Source of the DNA: Corynebacterium sp. CNJ-954
GTDB taxonomy: Bacteria; Actinomycetota; Actinomycetes; Mycobacteriales; Mycobacteriaceae
Direction of reading: 5' to 3'
NCBI RefSeq assembly: GCF_001942345.1
Contig: NZ_MKKI01000043.1
Coordinates: forward strand, 124,001-188,000
Length of the DNA stretch: 64,000 nt
How positions within the stretch are numbered: the first letter of the stretch is position 1; each line of letters begins with the position of its first letter. The position numbers and the translations under genes were made by a program. A model generated the notes under the pieces. It was not told where the DNA came from, searched no databases, and was given only the letters and a program-made list of their open reading frames with translations. This document shows positions 1 to 8,937 of the stretch, piece by piece.

Positions 1-3000
1 CCCTACCGTCCCTCGCAGATCATCGCCACGACCTTCACGCGAGCCGCCGCCGCAGAGCTCAAGGAACGCATCCGCGGTACCCTCGTCGAGGACGGGCTAC
101 TCGAGCAGGCAGCCGCCCTGCCCACCTCGCTGATCGGCACCGTGAACTCGGTGACCGGTCGGATCCTCACCGATTTCGCGATGGACGCCGGACGCTCCCC
201 CGAACTCTCCGTCCTCACCGAGCAGTCGCAGAAGGACGCCTTCCGTCTGGCCACCGACCGCATCATCGCCGACGCGGAGACCACCCACCGGGACCTCCTC
301 GCCCGGACCGGTTACGACGATGACAGCGACGGCAGCTACTTCAGTTCCGGCATCAACTGGGCGAAGACGGTGCACACCGTCACCGAGCAGGCCCGCGCCA
401 ACGACATCGACGCCGACCAGCTCACCGGATTCGCCGACACCAGTATCCGGGAGCTTCACGTCGCACTCGACAGTGCGGTCAACGCCGACAATGGCTCTGG
501 TGCCGCGGAGGACCAGAACCCCGTCGACACCCGGGCGTTGCTGGCCGGTGCCGCCCAACGGATCCCGGACCAGCTGCGCGCCGACATCGAGGCCGGTCTG
601 ATCGCGAAACGATCGGCCGGCAGCCTGCAGAGCAGGTTCGCCGATCTCGACCGTTTCGCCCGCCGCGTCCGGCGCGAACGGCACAGCATCCCGTGGAAGG
701 ACTGGCTGCGCACCGCCGAGGGCAAGGTCCCCGGCGTCGACAGCCCGACCAAGCCGATCAAGGAAGCCTACGGCAGCATCGTCAGCACCGATGACATCGC
801 CGCCGACCCGGATCTGCGGTCGGACCTGGACGCCCTCATCCGTCTCGTCTTCGACACCGCCGCCGCCTGCCTGGAGGCTTATGCGGACTACAAGAACGCC
901 CTCGGGCTCATCGACTTCACCGACCAGGAGCAGCTCACCCTCCGGCTGCTCCGCGGCGAAGGCGTCGACCCCGCCACCACCGACGCCTTGCGCACCACAC
1001 TCGCCGACCGCTACCGCATCCTGGTCGTCGACGAGTTCCAGGACACCAGCCCCCTGCAGCTCGCACTGTTCACCGAACTGGCCGGACTCGTCGACGAGGT
1101 CATCTGGGTCGGCGACCCCAAACAGTCCATCTACGGGTTCCGCGGCTCCGACCCGGCCCTCATGGACGCCGCGGTGGAGACGATCACCGACCCCGACGGG
1201 GTGAACGGCACCTCGGAAACCCTGTCACACTCCTGGCGTACCCACGCCGCTCCGCTGGGGCTGTCGAACCGACTGTTCAGTCACCTGTTCCCTGACCAGA
1301 ACGTGACCCTCACCGTGCCCGACCACCTGGCAGAAGAACGTTCCGGGGGAGCCACCGTCCTGTGGACGCCCACCGAGGGGGCACGGAAGAACAAGGACAC
1401 CTGGTACGCACGGATCGCCTCGGGACTCCTCGCCCTTGAACGGTCCGAGGGTGTCCCCGACAAGGGCCGGGCGGTTCTGGTGCGCAACAACACCCACGCC
1501 GCGGAACTACGCGCAGAACTTCGTCGACGAGGCATCCCCTGCAGCGGTGGTGGGACACCACTGTCACAGACCCGGGAAGGCCAACTCGTCCGCGCCGCGA
1601 TCGCCTGGCTGCTGGATGACCGCGACACCCAGGCCCTCATCGAGTTGATCACCTTCCTCAGCGAACATCCCGCCCACACCTCCTGGTTCGACACCCTCAC
1701 CGCGCTCACGACCCGCGAGGAGCGGTGGGAGGTCCTCGGCACGTGGTCGCAGGACGAGTCGCTAGCGCCCCTGCGGCAGTTGCGGCCCGTGCTCTCTGAG
1801 ATCCCGGTCTCCGACACCGTCAGCGCGGTGATCGACGCACTCGACCTGCGCCGACGCATCGCGACGTGGACGGACCCGACCGAACGTACCGGCGCTGTGC
1901 TGGGCCTGTTGCGAACAGTGGAGGACTACGTCTCCGAAGCGGACTCCAACAGACAACCCTCCACCCCGGCCGGGTTCCTCGACCACCTCGCCTCCGAGGA
2001 CGCGGTCTCCACCCCGACCGCATCTCCCAGCGCGGTGTTCGTCGACACGATCCACCAGTCCAAGGGGCTGGAGTGGGACACCGTCGTCGTGGCGTTGCCG
2101 GATGTCCGTGACAGGTTCACCCCCGCCGGCGTCTGGGTCCAGTCCACGACCCCACTGACCATGGAGGCACCGCTGGCCGGGCGTGAGATCCGGTTCTGGC
2201 CGGCGACGGTCACCGGCATCGGCTCAGTGAAGGATCTGCTCGCCGAGGTGGATGCCCAGGCCGAGCGTCGCCATGCCGACATGATCGAAGAGCAGCGTGT
2301 CCTCTATGTCGCGCTCACCCGGTCGCGCACGCGCACGGTCCTCGCCCCGTACTCGGGCGTCGGGAAGTGGAGGCCACTCGTCGACACCGGTCTGCAGGAA
2401 GAACAGCTCATCGACCTGCTCGACTGCCCCGTCCGGGCCATTGACACGGCGGACACGACGGACGCCGCTGCTGCCGAATCAGCGACCACAGCGTCACCAG
2501 CGCCGCGTGCAGCCGTGCTCGATAGTCGCCGGGCGCTGACCGCCGAGCCGCAGGAGAATCTGCCCGCCACGTTCGCCCCCAGCGGTGTGCAGGCCGAGGA
2601 ACACCTCCTCGCCTCGGCCTCCGTCAGTGAAATCGCCGACCTCGGTGACGCCCTGGTCAGCGGTGGCGGTGAGGAGTGGAACAAGGTCGGTGACTGCATT
2701 CACGCCTACCTCGCCGCCCCGCTGGAGCACCTCACCGAGTCACAGAAGCACGCCGCAGCGTCCCGTCTGGTCGACACCTGGCGGGTCGGCGACCACGTCA
2801 CCGCCGAACAGGTCACCACCGCCGGTGAGCGCTGGACCGCCTGGCTGAAGGACGCGTACCCCGGCGCCGTCAGCAGCACCGAAGTGCCGTTCGCCTGGTC
2901 CAATCCCGTCCATCAGCGGGCGCAGGGTTGGCTGGACCAGCTCCTGACACTGCAGGACGGCACGCGGGTCATCGTCGACCACAAGACGTACCCTGGCAAG

Positions 3001-3147
3001 GACCCTGTCGGTCATGTCCGCACGGCCTACATCGGCCAGATGGACACCTACCGGCAGGCTCTCACCGACATCGACGGCCGTCCACCAGCGGCCATCCTCA
3101 TCCACCTGCCTCTGCTCGGCACGATTCTGGAAGTGACCTTCGCATGA
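1..3147 (+). CDS. UvrD/RecB-type ATP-dependent helicase-nuclease (5' end outside window)
   Basis: Superfamily 1 DNA helicase with a C-terminal nuclease, probably acting in double-strand break end processing. The reading frame is open from base 1, where the UvrD motif Ia (TTFTRAAAAELKERI) is read at about nt 28-75, so the true start and Walker A lie upstream of the window. Motif II (VVDEFQDTSP) is near nt 1024, motif III (GDPKQSIYGFRGSDP) near 1111, motif V (HQSKGLEWDTV) near 2053 and motif VI (LYVALTRSR) near 2299. The end carries a RecB-like PD-(D/E)XK signature (VIVDHKTYPG, nt ~2970-3000). This combination is that of AddA/RecB or the actinobacterial AdnA/AdnB helicase-nucleases; which one cannot be decided without the N-terminus and partner gene, which would be upstream. 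Its stop overlaps the next start by 4 nt (ATGA). Confidence 0.9.
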   Translation, partial: PYRPSQIIATTFTRAAAAELKERIRGTLVEDGLLEQAAALPTSLIGTVNSVTGRILTDFAMDAGRSPELSVLTEQSQKDAFRLATDRIIADAETTHRDLLARTGYDDDSDGSYFSSGINWAKTVHTVTEQARANDIDADQLTGFADTSIRELHVALDSAVNADNGSGAAEDQNPVDTRALLAGAAQRIPDQLRADIEAGLIAKRSAGSLQSRFADLDRFARRVRRERHSIPWKDWLRTAEGKVPGVDSPTKPIKEAYGSIVSTDDIAADPDLRSDLDALIRLVFDTAAACLEAYADYKNALGLIDFTDQEQLTLRLLRGEGVDPATTDALRTTLADRYRILVVDEFQDTSPLQLALFTELAGLVDEVIWVGDPKQSIYGFRGSDPALMDAAVETITDPDGVNGTSETLSHSWRTHAAPLGLSNRLFSHLFPDQNVTLTVPDHLAEERSGGATVLWTPTEGARKNKDTWYARIASGLLALERSEGVPDKGRAVLVRNNTHAAELRAELRRRGIPCSGGGTPLSQTREGQLVRAAIAWLLDDRDTQALIELITFLSEHPAHTSWFDTLTALTTREERWEVLGTWSQDESLAPLRQLRPVLSEIPVSDTVSAVIDALDLRRRIATWTDPTERTGAVLGLLRTVEDYVSEADSNRQPSTPAGFLDHLASEDAVSTPTASPSAVFVDTIHQSKGLEWDTVVVALPDVRDRFTPAGVWVQSTTPLTMEAPLAGREIRFWPATVTGIGSVKDLLAEVDAQAERRHADMIEEQRVLYVALTRSRTRTVLAPYSGVGKWRPLVDTGLQEEQLIDLLDCPVRAIDTADTTDAAAAESATTASPAPRAAVLDSRRALTAEPQENLPATFAPSGVQAEEHLLASASVSEIADLGDALVSGGGEEWNKVGDCIHAYLAAPLEHLTESQKHAAASRLVDTWRVGDHVTAEQVTTAGERWTAWLKDAYPGAVSSTEVPFAWSNPVHQRAQGWLDQLLTLQDGTRVIVDHKTYPGKDPVGHVRTAYIGQMDTYRQALTDIDGRPPAAILIHLPLLGTILEVTFA

Positions 3148-4319
3148 CCACCACACCACTCGGCCTGATCCAGGCCGACAGTCTGCTCACCGACGACGAA
3201 CGGCTCCTACGCGACACCGTCGCCGACTTCGCCAGCCGCGAGCTCAGCCCGAACATCACCGGCTGGTACGAGGACGGCGCCCTCCCGGTCGGCGAACTCG
3301 CCCCGAAGCTCGGTGACCTGGGCGTCCTCGGTATGCATCTGGACGGTTACGGGTGCGCCGGTGCCTCGGCCACCGAATACGGGCTGGCCTGCATGGAGAT
3401 CGAGGCGGTGGACTCAAGCCTACGGTCTCTGGTGTCGGTGCAGGGCTCTCTGGCCATGTTCGCCATCCACCACTGGGGCTCCGCGGAGCAGAAGGAGCAT
3501 TACCTGCCCGGCATGGCCGCAGGCACCACCGTCGGGTGTTTCGGGTTGACCGAACCCGACGCAGGCTCCGACCCCGCCAACATGCGCACCCGCGCCACCC
3601 GGGACGGCGACGACTGGGTCCTCAACGGCACCAAGATGTGGATCACCAACGCCCCCGTCGCCGACGTGGCCGTCGTCTGGGCCCGGACCGAGGACGGCTA
3701 CGCCGGCTTCATCGTCGACACCGACACCGAGGGGTTCAGTGCCCCGGAGATCACGCGCAAACTGTCGCTGCGCGCCTCGGTCACCGGTGAGATCGTGCTC
3801 GACGACTGCCGTGTCCCCGACTCGCAGCGACTCCCCCACGTCCACTCACTCCGCGGGCCCCTGACGTGCCTCAACGAGGCCCGGTACGGCATCATCTTCG
3901 GTGCCCTCGGCTCCGCCCGCGATGCGCTGTCCACGGCACTGGACTACGTGTCCACCCGCCAGGTCTTCGACAGCCCGCTGAGCTCGTTCCAGCTGACCCA
4001 GGCGAAACTGGCGGACATGGCCGTCGAACTCGACAAGTCCTTCCTGCTGGCCCTGCAGCTCGGGCGACTGAAGGACGCCGGCGAGCTCAAACCCCACCAG
4101 ATCAGCGTCGGCAAGCTGAACTCCACGCGCATCGCCCTGGAGATCACCCGCGAATGCCGCACCCTGCTGGGTGCCTCGGGCATCACCCTGGAGTACTCCC
4201 CACTACGCCACGCCAACAACCTCGAGTCGGTGCTGACCTACGAGGGCACCGCGGAGATGCACCAGCTGACCATCGGCCAGGCCCTCACCGGCGAGCAGGC
4301 GTTCAGGAACCGGAGTTGA
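3144..4319 (+). CDS. Acyl-CoA dehydrogenase, glutaryl-CoA dehydrogenase-like
   Basis: FAD-dependent acyl-CoA dehydrogenase of 391 aa, full length for the family. The catalytic glutamate is in the YEGT motif (about nt 4238-4250), followed by the usual C-terminal helix. Two features are typical of glutaryl-CoA dehydrogenase: the arginine in SSLRSLVSVQ that in that family binds the substrate carboxylate, and the LNEARYGI segment. It probably oxidises glutaryl-CoA or a related short dicarboxylyl-CoA from lysine, tryptophan or aromatic breakdown. The start ATG is chosen because it overlaps the helicase stop as ATGA, suggesting translational coupling, an odd pairing of DNA repair and acid catabolism. 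The end overlaps the convergent permease gene by 17 nt. Substrate is inferred, the family is certain. Confidence 0.88.
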   Translation: MTTTPLGLIQADSLLTDDERLLRDTVADFASRELSPNITGWYEDGALPVGELAPKLGDLGVLGMHLDGYGCAGASATEYGLACMEIEAVDSSLRSLVSVQGSLAMFAIHHWGSAEQKEHYLPGMAAGTTVGCFGLTEPDAGSDPANMRTRATRDGDDWVLNGTKMWITNAPVADVAVVWARTEDGYAGFIVDTDTEGFSAPEITRKLSLRASVTGEIVLDDCRVPDSQRLPHVHSLRGPLTCLNEARYGIIFGALGSARDALSTALDYVSTRQVFDSPLSSFQLTQAKLADMAVELDKSFLLALQLGRLKDAGELKPHQISVGKLNSTRIALEITRECRTLLGASGITLEYSPLRHANNLESVLTYEGTAEMHQLTIGQALTGEQAFRNRS

Positions 4320-5826
4320 CCGACGCAGCCGCCGCCCGTGCCCGGGAGGCCTCACCCAGCATCACCAGGTAGTACAGCAGACCACCCAGCGCTGCCCCGA
4401 TGATCCAGGCGAACCCGGACAGATCCTGCAGAGCCGGTACCCACACCGTGAGCACCGCGAACACCGCCGCGACGCCCACCGCCGCCAGCCCCTTCAGGTT
4501 CCAGCCCTTGCGGTAGTAGTACGGGCCGTCCTCGTCGAGGGTGAATGTGTCGCGCAGGTTCACCCGCTTACGTCGGATCAGGTAGTAGTCCACCACCAGC
4601 ACGCCGTACAGCGGGGCGAGCACGGCACCCAGGGTGTCCACGAACGTGGGCAGCCCGATGTCGTCGATGACCGCCACCCACAGTGCGCCGATGACGAATC
4701 CGAGCGCGGCGGTGATGACTCCGCCCATCCGGAAACTGATCTTCGACGGCGCCATGTTCGCCATGTCGTAGGCCGGCGGGATGAAGTTCGCCACCAGGTT
4801 GACGCCCACCGTCGCCACCAGGAACGTCACCGCCGCGATGATCGACAGGACCACCGAGTCCGCCTGACCCACGATGTCCGACGGGTTGTCCATCGGGGTG
4901 CCCTGGCCGTCCTGGAACACCACGTACGCGCCGGCGGTGATGAACAACGCCAGGAACGTGAAGAACGCCAGTGAGAGGGGCAGTCCGGTGAAGTTGCCCA
5001 GCTTCATCGACCTCTCAGACGTCGAGAACCTGGAGAAGTCACCGAAGTTGATAATCACCGCGGAGAAGTACGCCACCATGGTGCCGACGACCCCGACGAA
5101 GGCGGACACCGTTGCCCAGCCGGTGACGTCGTCACTGTTGAAGATCGACCCGACCGCGGGGAGCATCTCGGAACCCGCACGCACCCAGATCACCACGAGC
5201 AGCACGACCATGACCACGTACACCGCCGGACCGGCGAAATTCAGGAAGCGGGTGATGGCGTCGATCCCCCTGCTGAACAGGGCGACCTGCAGGACAGCGA
5301 CGATCACGTAGGAGATCCAGGACACCGCGTTCATCCCCAGGAACTCGCCGGACTGCGGCGAATCGAATGCCGCGTTGATCGCCAGGGCCACCGCAGTGGA
5401 GGCGAAATAGGTCTGTGCGCCGTACCAGAAGATCGCGACGATCCCGCGGACCAGTGCGGGGAACCGTGCCCCGAGCACCCCCATGGACATTCTGGCCATG
5501 ACCGCGTACGGCACGCCGAGTTTCACGCTCGGGGCACCGGACAGGTTCACCAGCCAGTTGACGATGGCTCCGGCGAGGATGATCGCGGCGAAGACGTACC
5601 ATCCGCTGATACCGGCGCCGATGAACAGGGACGCGGCGAGGGTGTAGCCGGCGAGTGACTGGACGTCGTTGGTCCAGACGTTGAAGATCTCGAAGGCACC
5701 CCACTTGCGGTGCTCCTTGGCGATCGGGGCGAGATCCGCGTTGAACAGCGCGGGATCTGCGGTGGTGGCGTCGATGTCGGTGATCGGGATGCTTGGGTCG
5801 GTACCTGGGTCGTCAGTGTCGCGCAT
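4303..5826 (-). CDS. NCS1-family nucleobase/hydantoin/allantoin permease
   Basis: Integral membrane cation symporter of about 507 aa with roughly 12 hydrophobic segments. The N-terminal signature (NADLAP..R.W..FEIFNVWTNDVQSLAGY) is that of the NCS1 family, which takes up cytosine, purines, allantoin or hydantoins; the exact substrate cannot be told. The start at 5826 (ATG) is preferred over an ATG at 5929-5931 that would add 35 residues of atypical sequence; neither has a strong ribosome binding site. The 3' end overlaps the convergent acyl-CoA dehydrogenase by 17 nt. It lies close to a second transporter, a PucR-type regulator and two amidohydrolases, which together suggest import and breakdown of a cyclic ureide or other N-containing compound. 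Confidence 0.88.
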   Translation of the reverse strand: MRDTDDPGTDPSIPITDIDATTADPALFNADLAPIAKEHRKWGAFEIFNVWTNDVQSLAGYTLAASLFIGAGISGWYVFAAIILAGAIVNWLVNLSGAPSVKLGVPYAVMARMSMGVLGARFPALVRGIVAIFWYGAQTYFASTAVALAINAAFDSPQSGEFLGMNAVSWISYVIVAVLQVALFSRGIDAITRFLNFAGPAVYVVMVVLLVVIWVRAGSEMLPAVGSIFNSDDVTGWATVSAFVGVVGTMVAYFSAVIINFGDFSRFSTSERSMKLGNFTGLPLSLAFFTFLALFITAGAYVVFQDGQGTPMDNPSDIVGQADSVVLSIIAAVTFLVATVGVNLVANFIPPAYDMANMAPSKISFRMGGVITAALGFVIGALWVAVIDDIGLPTFVDTLGAVLAPLYGVLVVDYYLIRRKRVNLRDTFTLDEDGPYYYRKGWNLKGLAAVGVAAVFAVLTVWVPALQDLSGFAWIIGAALGGLLYYLVMLGEASRARAAAASVNSGS

Positions 5827-6017
5827 GGGGTCCGCCGGATCTGTCGTCGTAGGGACTTTATCGAGAAACCACCCTAGACCACGGGTTATGACCCAGCACA
5901 CATTTCTTGCGGGTGAACCCACGGACCACATGGCCGGACAGTCGCCTACCTGCGTTCAACCGCCGGGGTCGACGGCGACGGGGGTGTCCCCAGGGGTGGC
6001 CGTCCTGCGGTGTGACG

Positions 6018-7412
6018 TCAGTGTCCGTGCGCCGAGGTCACGACGACGTCGTCCGTGACGCGCCACCGTTCACCGATGAATCCGCCCGCTGCGGTGATCA
6101 ACGAGATCACGGCGAGGATGGCGATGGCGGGGGTCGAGGACGGTTCGTCCTGCAGCCCCATCAGCGCTGTGGCGATGAACGGCAGGAAGCCGGTGATCGC
6201 CCCGGCAAGGTTGTAGCCCAGAGAGACGCCGGTGTACCGCAACCGCGCGGGGAACAGCTCACTGAGCAACGCCCCGGTGACGGAGTAGGAGATGGTCAGC
6301 ACACCGATTCCCAGCGAGATCGCCATGGTGATGGCGGCGATGTTGCCGGTGTCGATCAGCATGAACAACGGCCAGGCGGCAAGTGCGGTGACGATACCGC
6401 CGAAGGCGACGACCTTGCCGGGACCGAACTTCTCGGCGACGCGACCGAAGATCAGGACGACGACGATCTGCACCACTGCGGCGACGAGTGTCGCGTTGAC
6501 GACCGGCTGGCGCTCGACGCCCAGTGTTCCGGTGGCGTAACTGACGACGAATGTGTTCATCACGTAGAACCCGCCCACACCGAGGAGGGCGACGCAGATG
6601 GCCACGCACAGCTGTCGCCAGCCGGAACGGAAGACGTCGAATGCGGAGGTCTTCGGCTGGTCATCGTTCTCCATGAGCTGGGCGAACACCGGCGATTCCT
6701 CGACCTGCAGGCGGATGAGCAGGGCGATGCCCAGCAGCGGGAAGGCGGCCAGGAACGGCAGACGCCAACCCCAGGCGTCGACGGAGTCGGACGGCAGCAA
6801 CAGCACCAGAGTGAACGCCGCAGAAGACAACAGGGTGCCGACCGGCGAACCGAGCTGCACCATCGCCGCATAACGTCCGCGTTTCTCCGGCGGGGCGTGC
6901 TCGATGGCGATCGTGGTCGCGCCACCCCATTCGCCGCCGACGGCGACACCCTGCAGCAGGCGCAGCAGGGCAAGCAGAATCGGTGCGGCGAGTCCTACGT
7001 CGGCGAACGTGGGCAGGACACCGATCACTCCGGTTGCGGTGCCGATGGCGATGATGCTGATGATCAGCGTAGGTCGGCGTCCCACCCTGTCACCGAGCAG
7101 ACCGAACAGGAACGCACCGATCGGCCGGGCGACGAAACCCACACCGAACGTCGCGAAGGACGCCATGGTGGCTGCGAGCGCATTGAGGTCGGTGAAGAAC
7201 AGGTGGTTGAACACCAGTGCTGCGGCGGTTCCGAACAGGAAGTAGTCGTACCACTCCAGGGCCGTGCCGACGAACGCCGCGCGGGCGATACGTGACACGT
7301 CTTTCGCGCTGACTTCGACAGCATCGGTAGCGTCGGTACTTCCGGTGCTGCCGGGTGCATGCGCGGTCGCCGTGGTGGGCCCGGCTGAACCGGGAGTGTC
7401 GTCATGGGCCAC
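6018..7412 (-). CDS. MFS transporter, metabolite:H+ symporter (MHS) family
   Basis: Twelve-helix proton symporter of 464 aa. The MHS family signature is plain: ALEWYDYFLFG in the first helix, the loop 2-3 motif with GDRVGRRP, and a long central loop. Family members carry organic acids, betaine/proline or aromatic acids; the substrate here is unknown. The GTG at 7412 is chosen because an AGAGGAGAA ribosome binding site ends six bases upstream; an earlier ATG-frame extension to 7484 lacks one. It is read in the same direction as the PucR-type gene upstream and the NCS1 permease downstream, with about 190 nt separating it from the latter. Confidence 0.9.
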   Translation of the reverse strand: MAHDDTPGSAGPTTATAHAPGSTGSTDATDAVEVSAKDVSRIARAAFVGTALEWYDYFLFGTAAALVFNHLFFTDLNALAATMASFATFGVGFVARPIGAFLFGLLGDRVGRRPTLIISIIAIGTATGVIGVLPTFADVGLAAPILLALLRLLQGVAVGGEWGGATTIAIEHAPPEKRGRYAAMVQLGSPVGTLLSSAAFTLVLLLPSDSVDAWGWRLPFLAAFPLLGIALLIRLQVEESPVFAQLMENDDQPKTSAFDVFRSGWRQLCVAICVALLGVGGFYVMNTFVVSYATGTLGVERQPVVNATLVAAVVQIVVVLIFGRVAEKFGPGKVVAFGGIVTALAAWPLFMLIDTGNIAAITMAISLGIGVLTISYSVTGALLSELFPARLRYTGVSLGYNLAGAITGFLPFIATALMGLQDEPSSTPAIAILAVISLITAAGGFIGERWRVTDDVVVTSAHGH

Positions 7413-7545
7413 AGAACTTCTCCTCTTCTCGGGGGACGGGTGCGAGCGTAAACAGCACACGGCACCACCAGTGAGGGCTGTCACATAACGTTGTCAAAGC
7501 GGTGGACACCACCCTGCCGTCGTTGTGCAGATGCCCAACAGACGT

Positions 7546-7575
7546 GCCCCGTGACCGACGAACCGGTCACGGGGC
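7546..7575 (-). terminator. Hairpin at the end of the PucR-type gene
   Basis: A perfect 12-bp inverted repeat (arms 7546-7557 and 7564-7575, 6-nt loop) overlaps the stop codon of the regulator gene. GC-rich stem, no long T run, so a probable but not classical terminator. Confidence 0.5.
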
Positions 7576-8784
7576 GACGGGCAGGAGCAGTTGGACGATG
7601 CCCGCGTCCGCCGGGCGGGTGACGTCAAGGCCGGTGACCCTGGCGAAACTGTTCAGTCGGTTGACCACGGTGTTGCGGTGGCAGTACATCGCAGACGCCG
7701 TGGCCTTCACCGTCCCGGTGCCCAGGAACGTCCGCACTGTGGGAACAAGTTGATCCGATCCATCCTGCACCAGTTCCTCGATCGCTGCGCCCTGCTCCCT
7801 GAGGAAACCGGGGACCATGCGGCCACGGATGTGCCGCAGCACGGTACCGGGAAGCAGGTCGGTGTACGGGTGCAGCCGCGAGAGTTCGGGGTGGGAACGC
7901 AGCATCTCCACCGCTCCGCGCGCCGTCACCCGTACCGCCGCCAGCCCCTGCACTCCGCTGAACAGCACACCGGCACATCCGCCGATCATGGTGTCCAGGG
8001 GCTGCGCCTTGTCCGGAGGACGCAGCACGGCCAACGTCGGGCCGATCTCGTGGCCGAAGAGCGTGCCGTCGGCGAGCTCGTCTCCGATCGTCCGCCGCAC
8101 GGCACCCACATGTTCCGGCGGGATCAGCGCCAGCTCATAGGTCGCATCGACGTCCACCCCCAACCCGGTGGCGACGTCCCCGAGGACATCGGCGTTGACG
8201 GGCCCCTCGGCGAACAACCGCGCCAGGTGCCGTTGGTTGGCGATACTGACGTTCTGGGCGATCCTGGCGGTCTCACGGATGAACTCCTCACGCACCGAGA
8301 ACGAATACCGGTCGACCACCACGTGCACACGCTCGACATGGTTGATCAGCACGCCCATGCGTTCCTCGCCGGCATGCAGACGGAGCCGACGCCAGAGCAC
8401 CGGGAAATCCAGCTGTACGGCATCCACCAGGTCCTGCATCGCCACGCCCTGCCGGGCACGAAGGCGTCCGAGGCGACGTGCGATGAGATGACGGTCGGGT
8501 GCGCCCAGGGGTGACCGCAGACGGTCGATGAGAAAGACGAAGGTCTCCGCCGCAGACTCCGCGAGGTCCTCCCGGTTCACCAGGTCCCCGGAGTAGAGCC
8601 CGGACGACAGCAGTTCAGACAGGAACTCCTCGACGAGCAGCGGGACCTCCTTGTCCAGTTCATCGACAAGGGCAAGCCACTCGCGGTCGTCCCCTGCAAC
8701 GGCCGGGGCGCCCACTGCGCCGGACGGCTCAGGCGACTCAGACGGTTGAGACGATCGAGTCGGTCGAGACGATTCGGAGTGCAT
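7567..8784 (-). CDS. PucR/CdaR-type helix-turn-helix transcriptional regulator
   Basis: Regulator of about 405 aa. The last 60 residues form the C-terminal PucR-type helix-turn-helix (motif around TATASAMYCHRNTVVNRLNSF-like sequence, nt ~7640-7700), preceded by a GGDEF-like fold seen in CdaR proteins and an N-terminal helical region of unknown ligand. PucR proteins control purine, ureide, sugar-acid or other carbon/nitrogen catabolic genes. The ATG at 8784 is used; a GTG two codons upstream is possible, while the frame open further upstream lies antisense to the divergent gene and is not coding. It is divergent from the amidohydrolase/M20 pair with a 153-bp gap and is most likely their regulator. 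Confidence 0.85.
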   Translation of the reverse strand: MHSESSRPTRSSQPSESPEPSGAVGAPAVAGDDREWLALVDELDKEVPLLVEEFLSELLSSGLYSGDLVNREDLAESAAETFVFLIDRLRSPLGAPDRHLIARRLGRLRARQGVAMQDLVDAVQLDFPVLWRRLRLHAGEERMGVLINHVERVHVVVDRYSFSVREEFIRETARIAQNVSIANQRHLARLFAEGPVNADVLGDVATGLGVDVDATYELALIPPEHVGAVRRTIGDELADGTLFGHEIGPTLAVLRPPDKAQPLDTMIGGCAGVLFSGVQGLAAVRVTARGAVEMLRSHPELSRLHPYTDLLPGTVLRHIRGRMVPGFLREQGAAIEELVQDGSDQLVPTVRTFLGTGTVKATASAMYCHRNTVVNRLNSFARVTGLDVTRPADAGIVQLLLPVAP

Positions 8785-8937
8785 GTGCACAACCCTACGC
8801 CGCCTGACACCGGCAGAATCACACTGACAGCACCGGGATGCCCCATGCGCCGGGGACGGCGACCTACGGTGCTGTGGAACACACCGATCCCCCGGGCAGC
8901 AGCTCCTGCCCCGCGACACCGCGAGGTGACTTCCTTT

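Noticed and set aside
5907..7295. A 462-codon plus-strand frame
   Set aside because: Antisense to the MHS transporter; composition is repetitive Gly/Asp/Arg/Gln with no domain.
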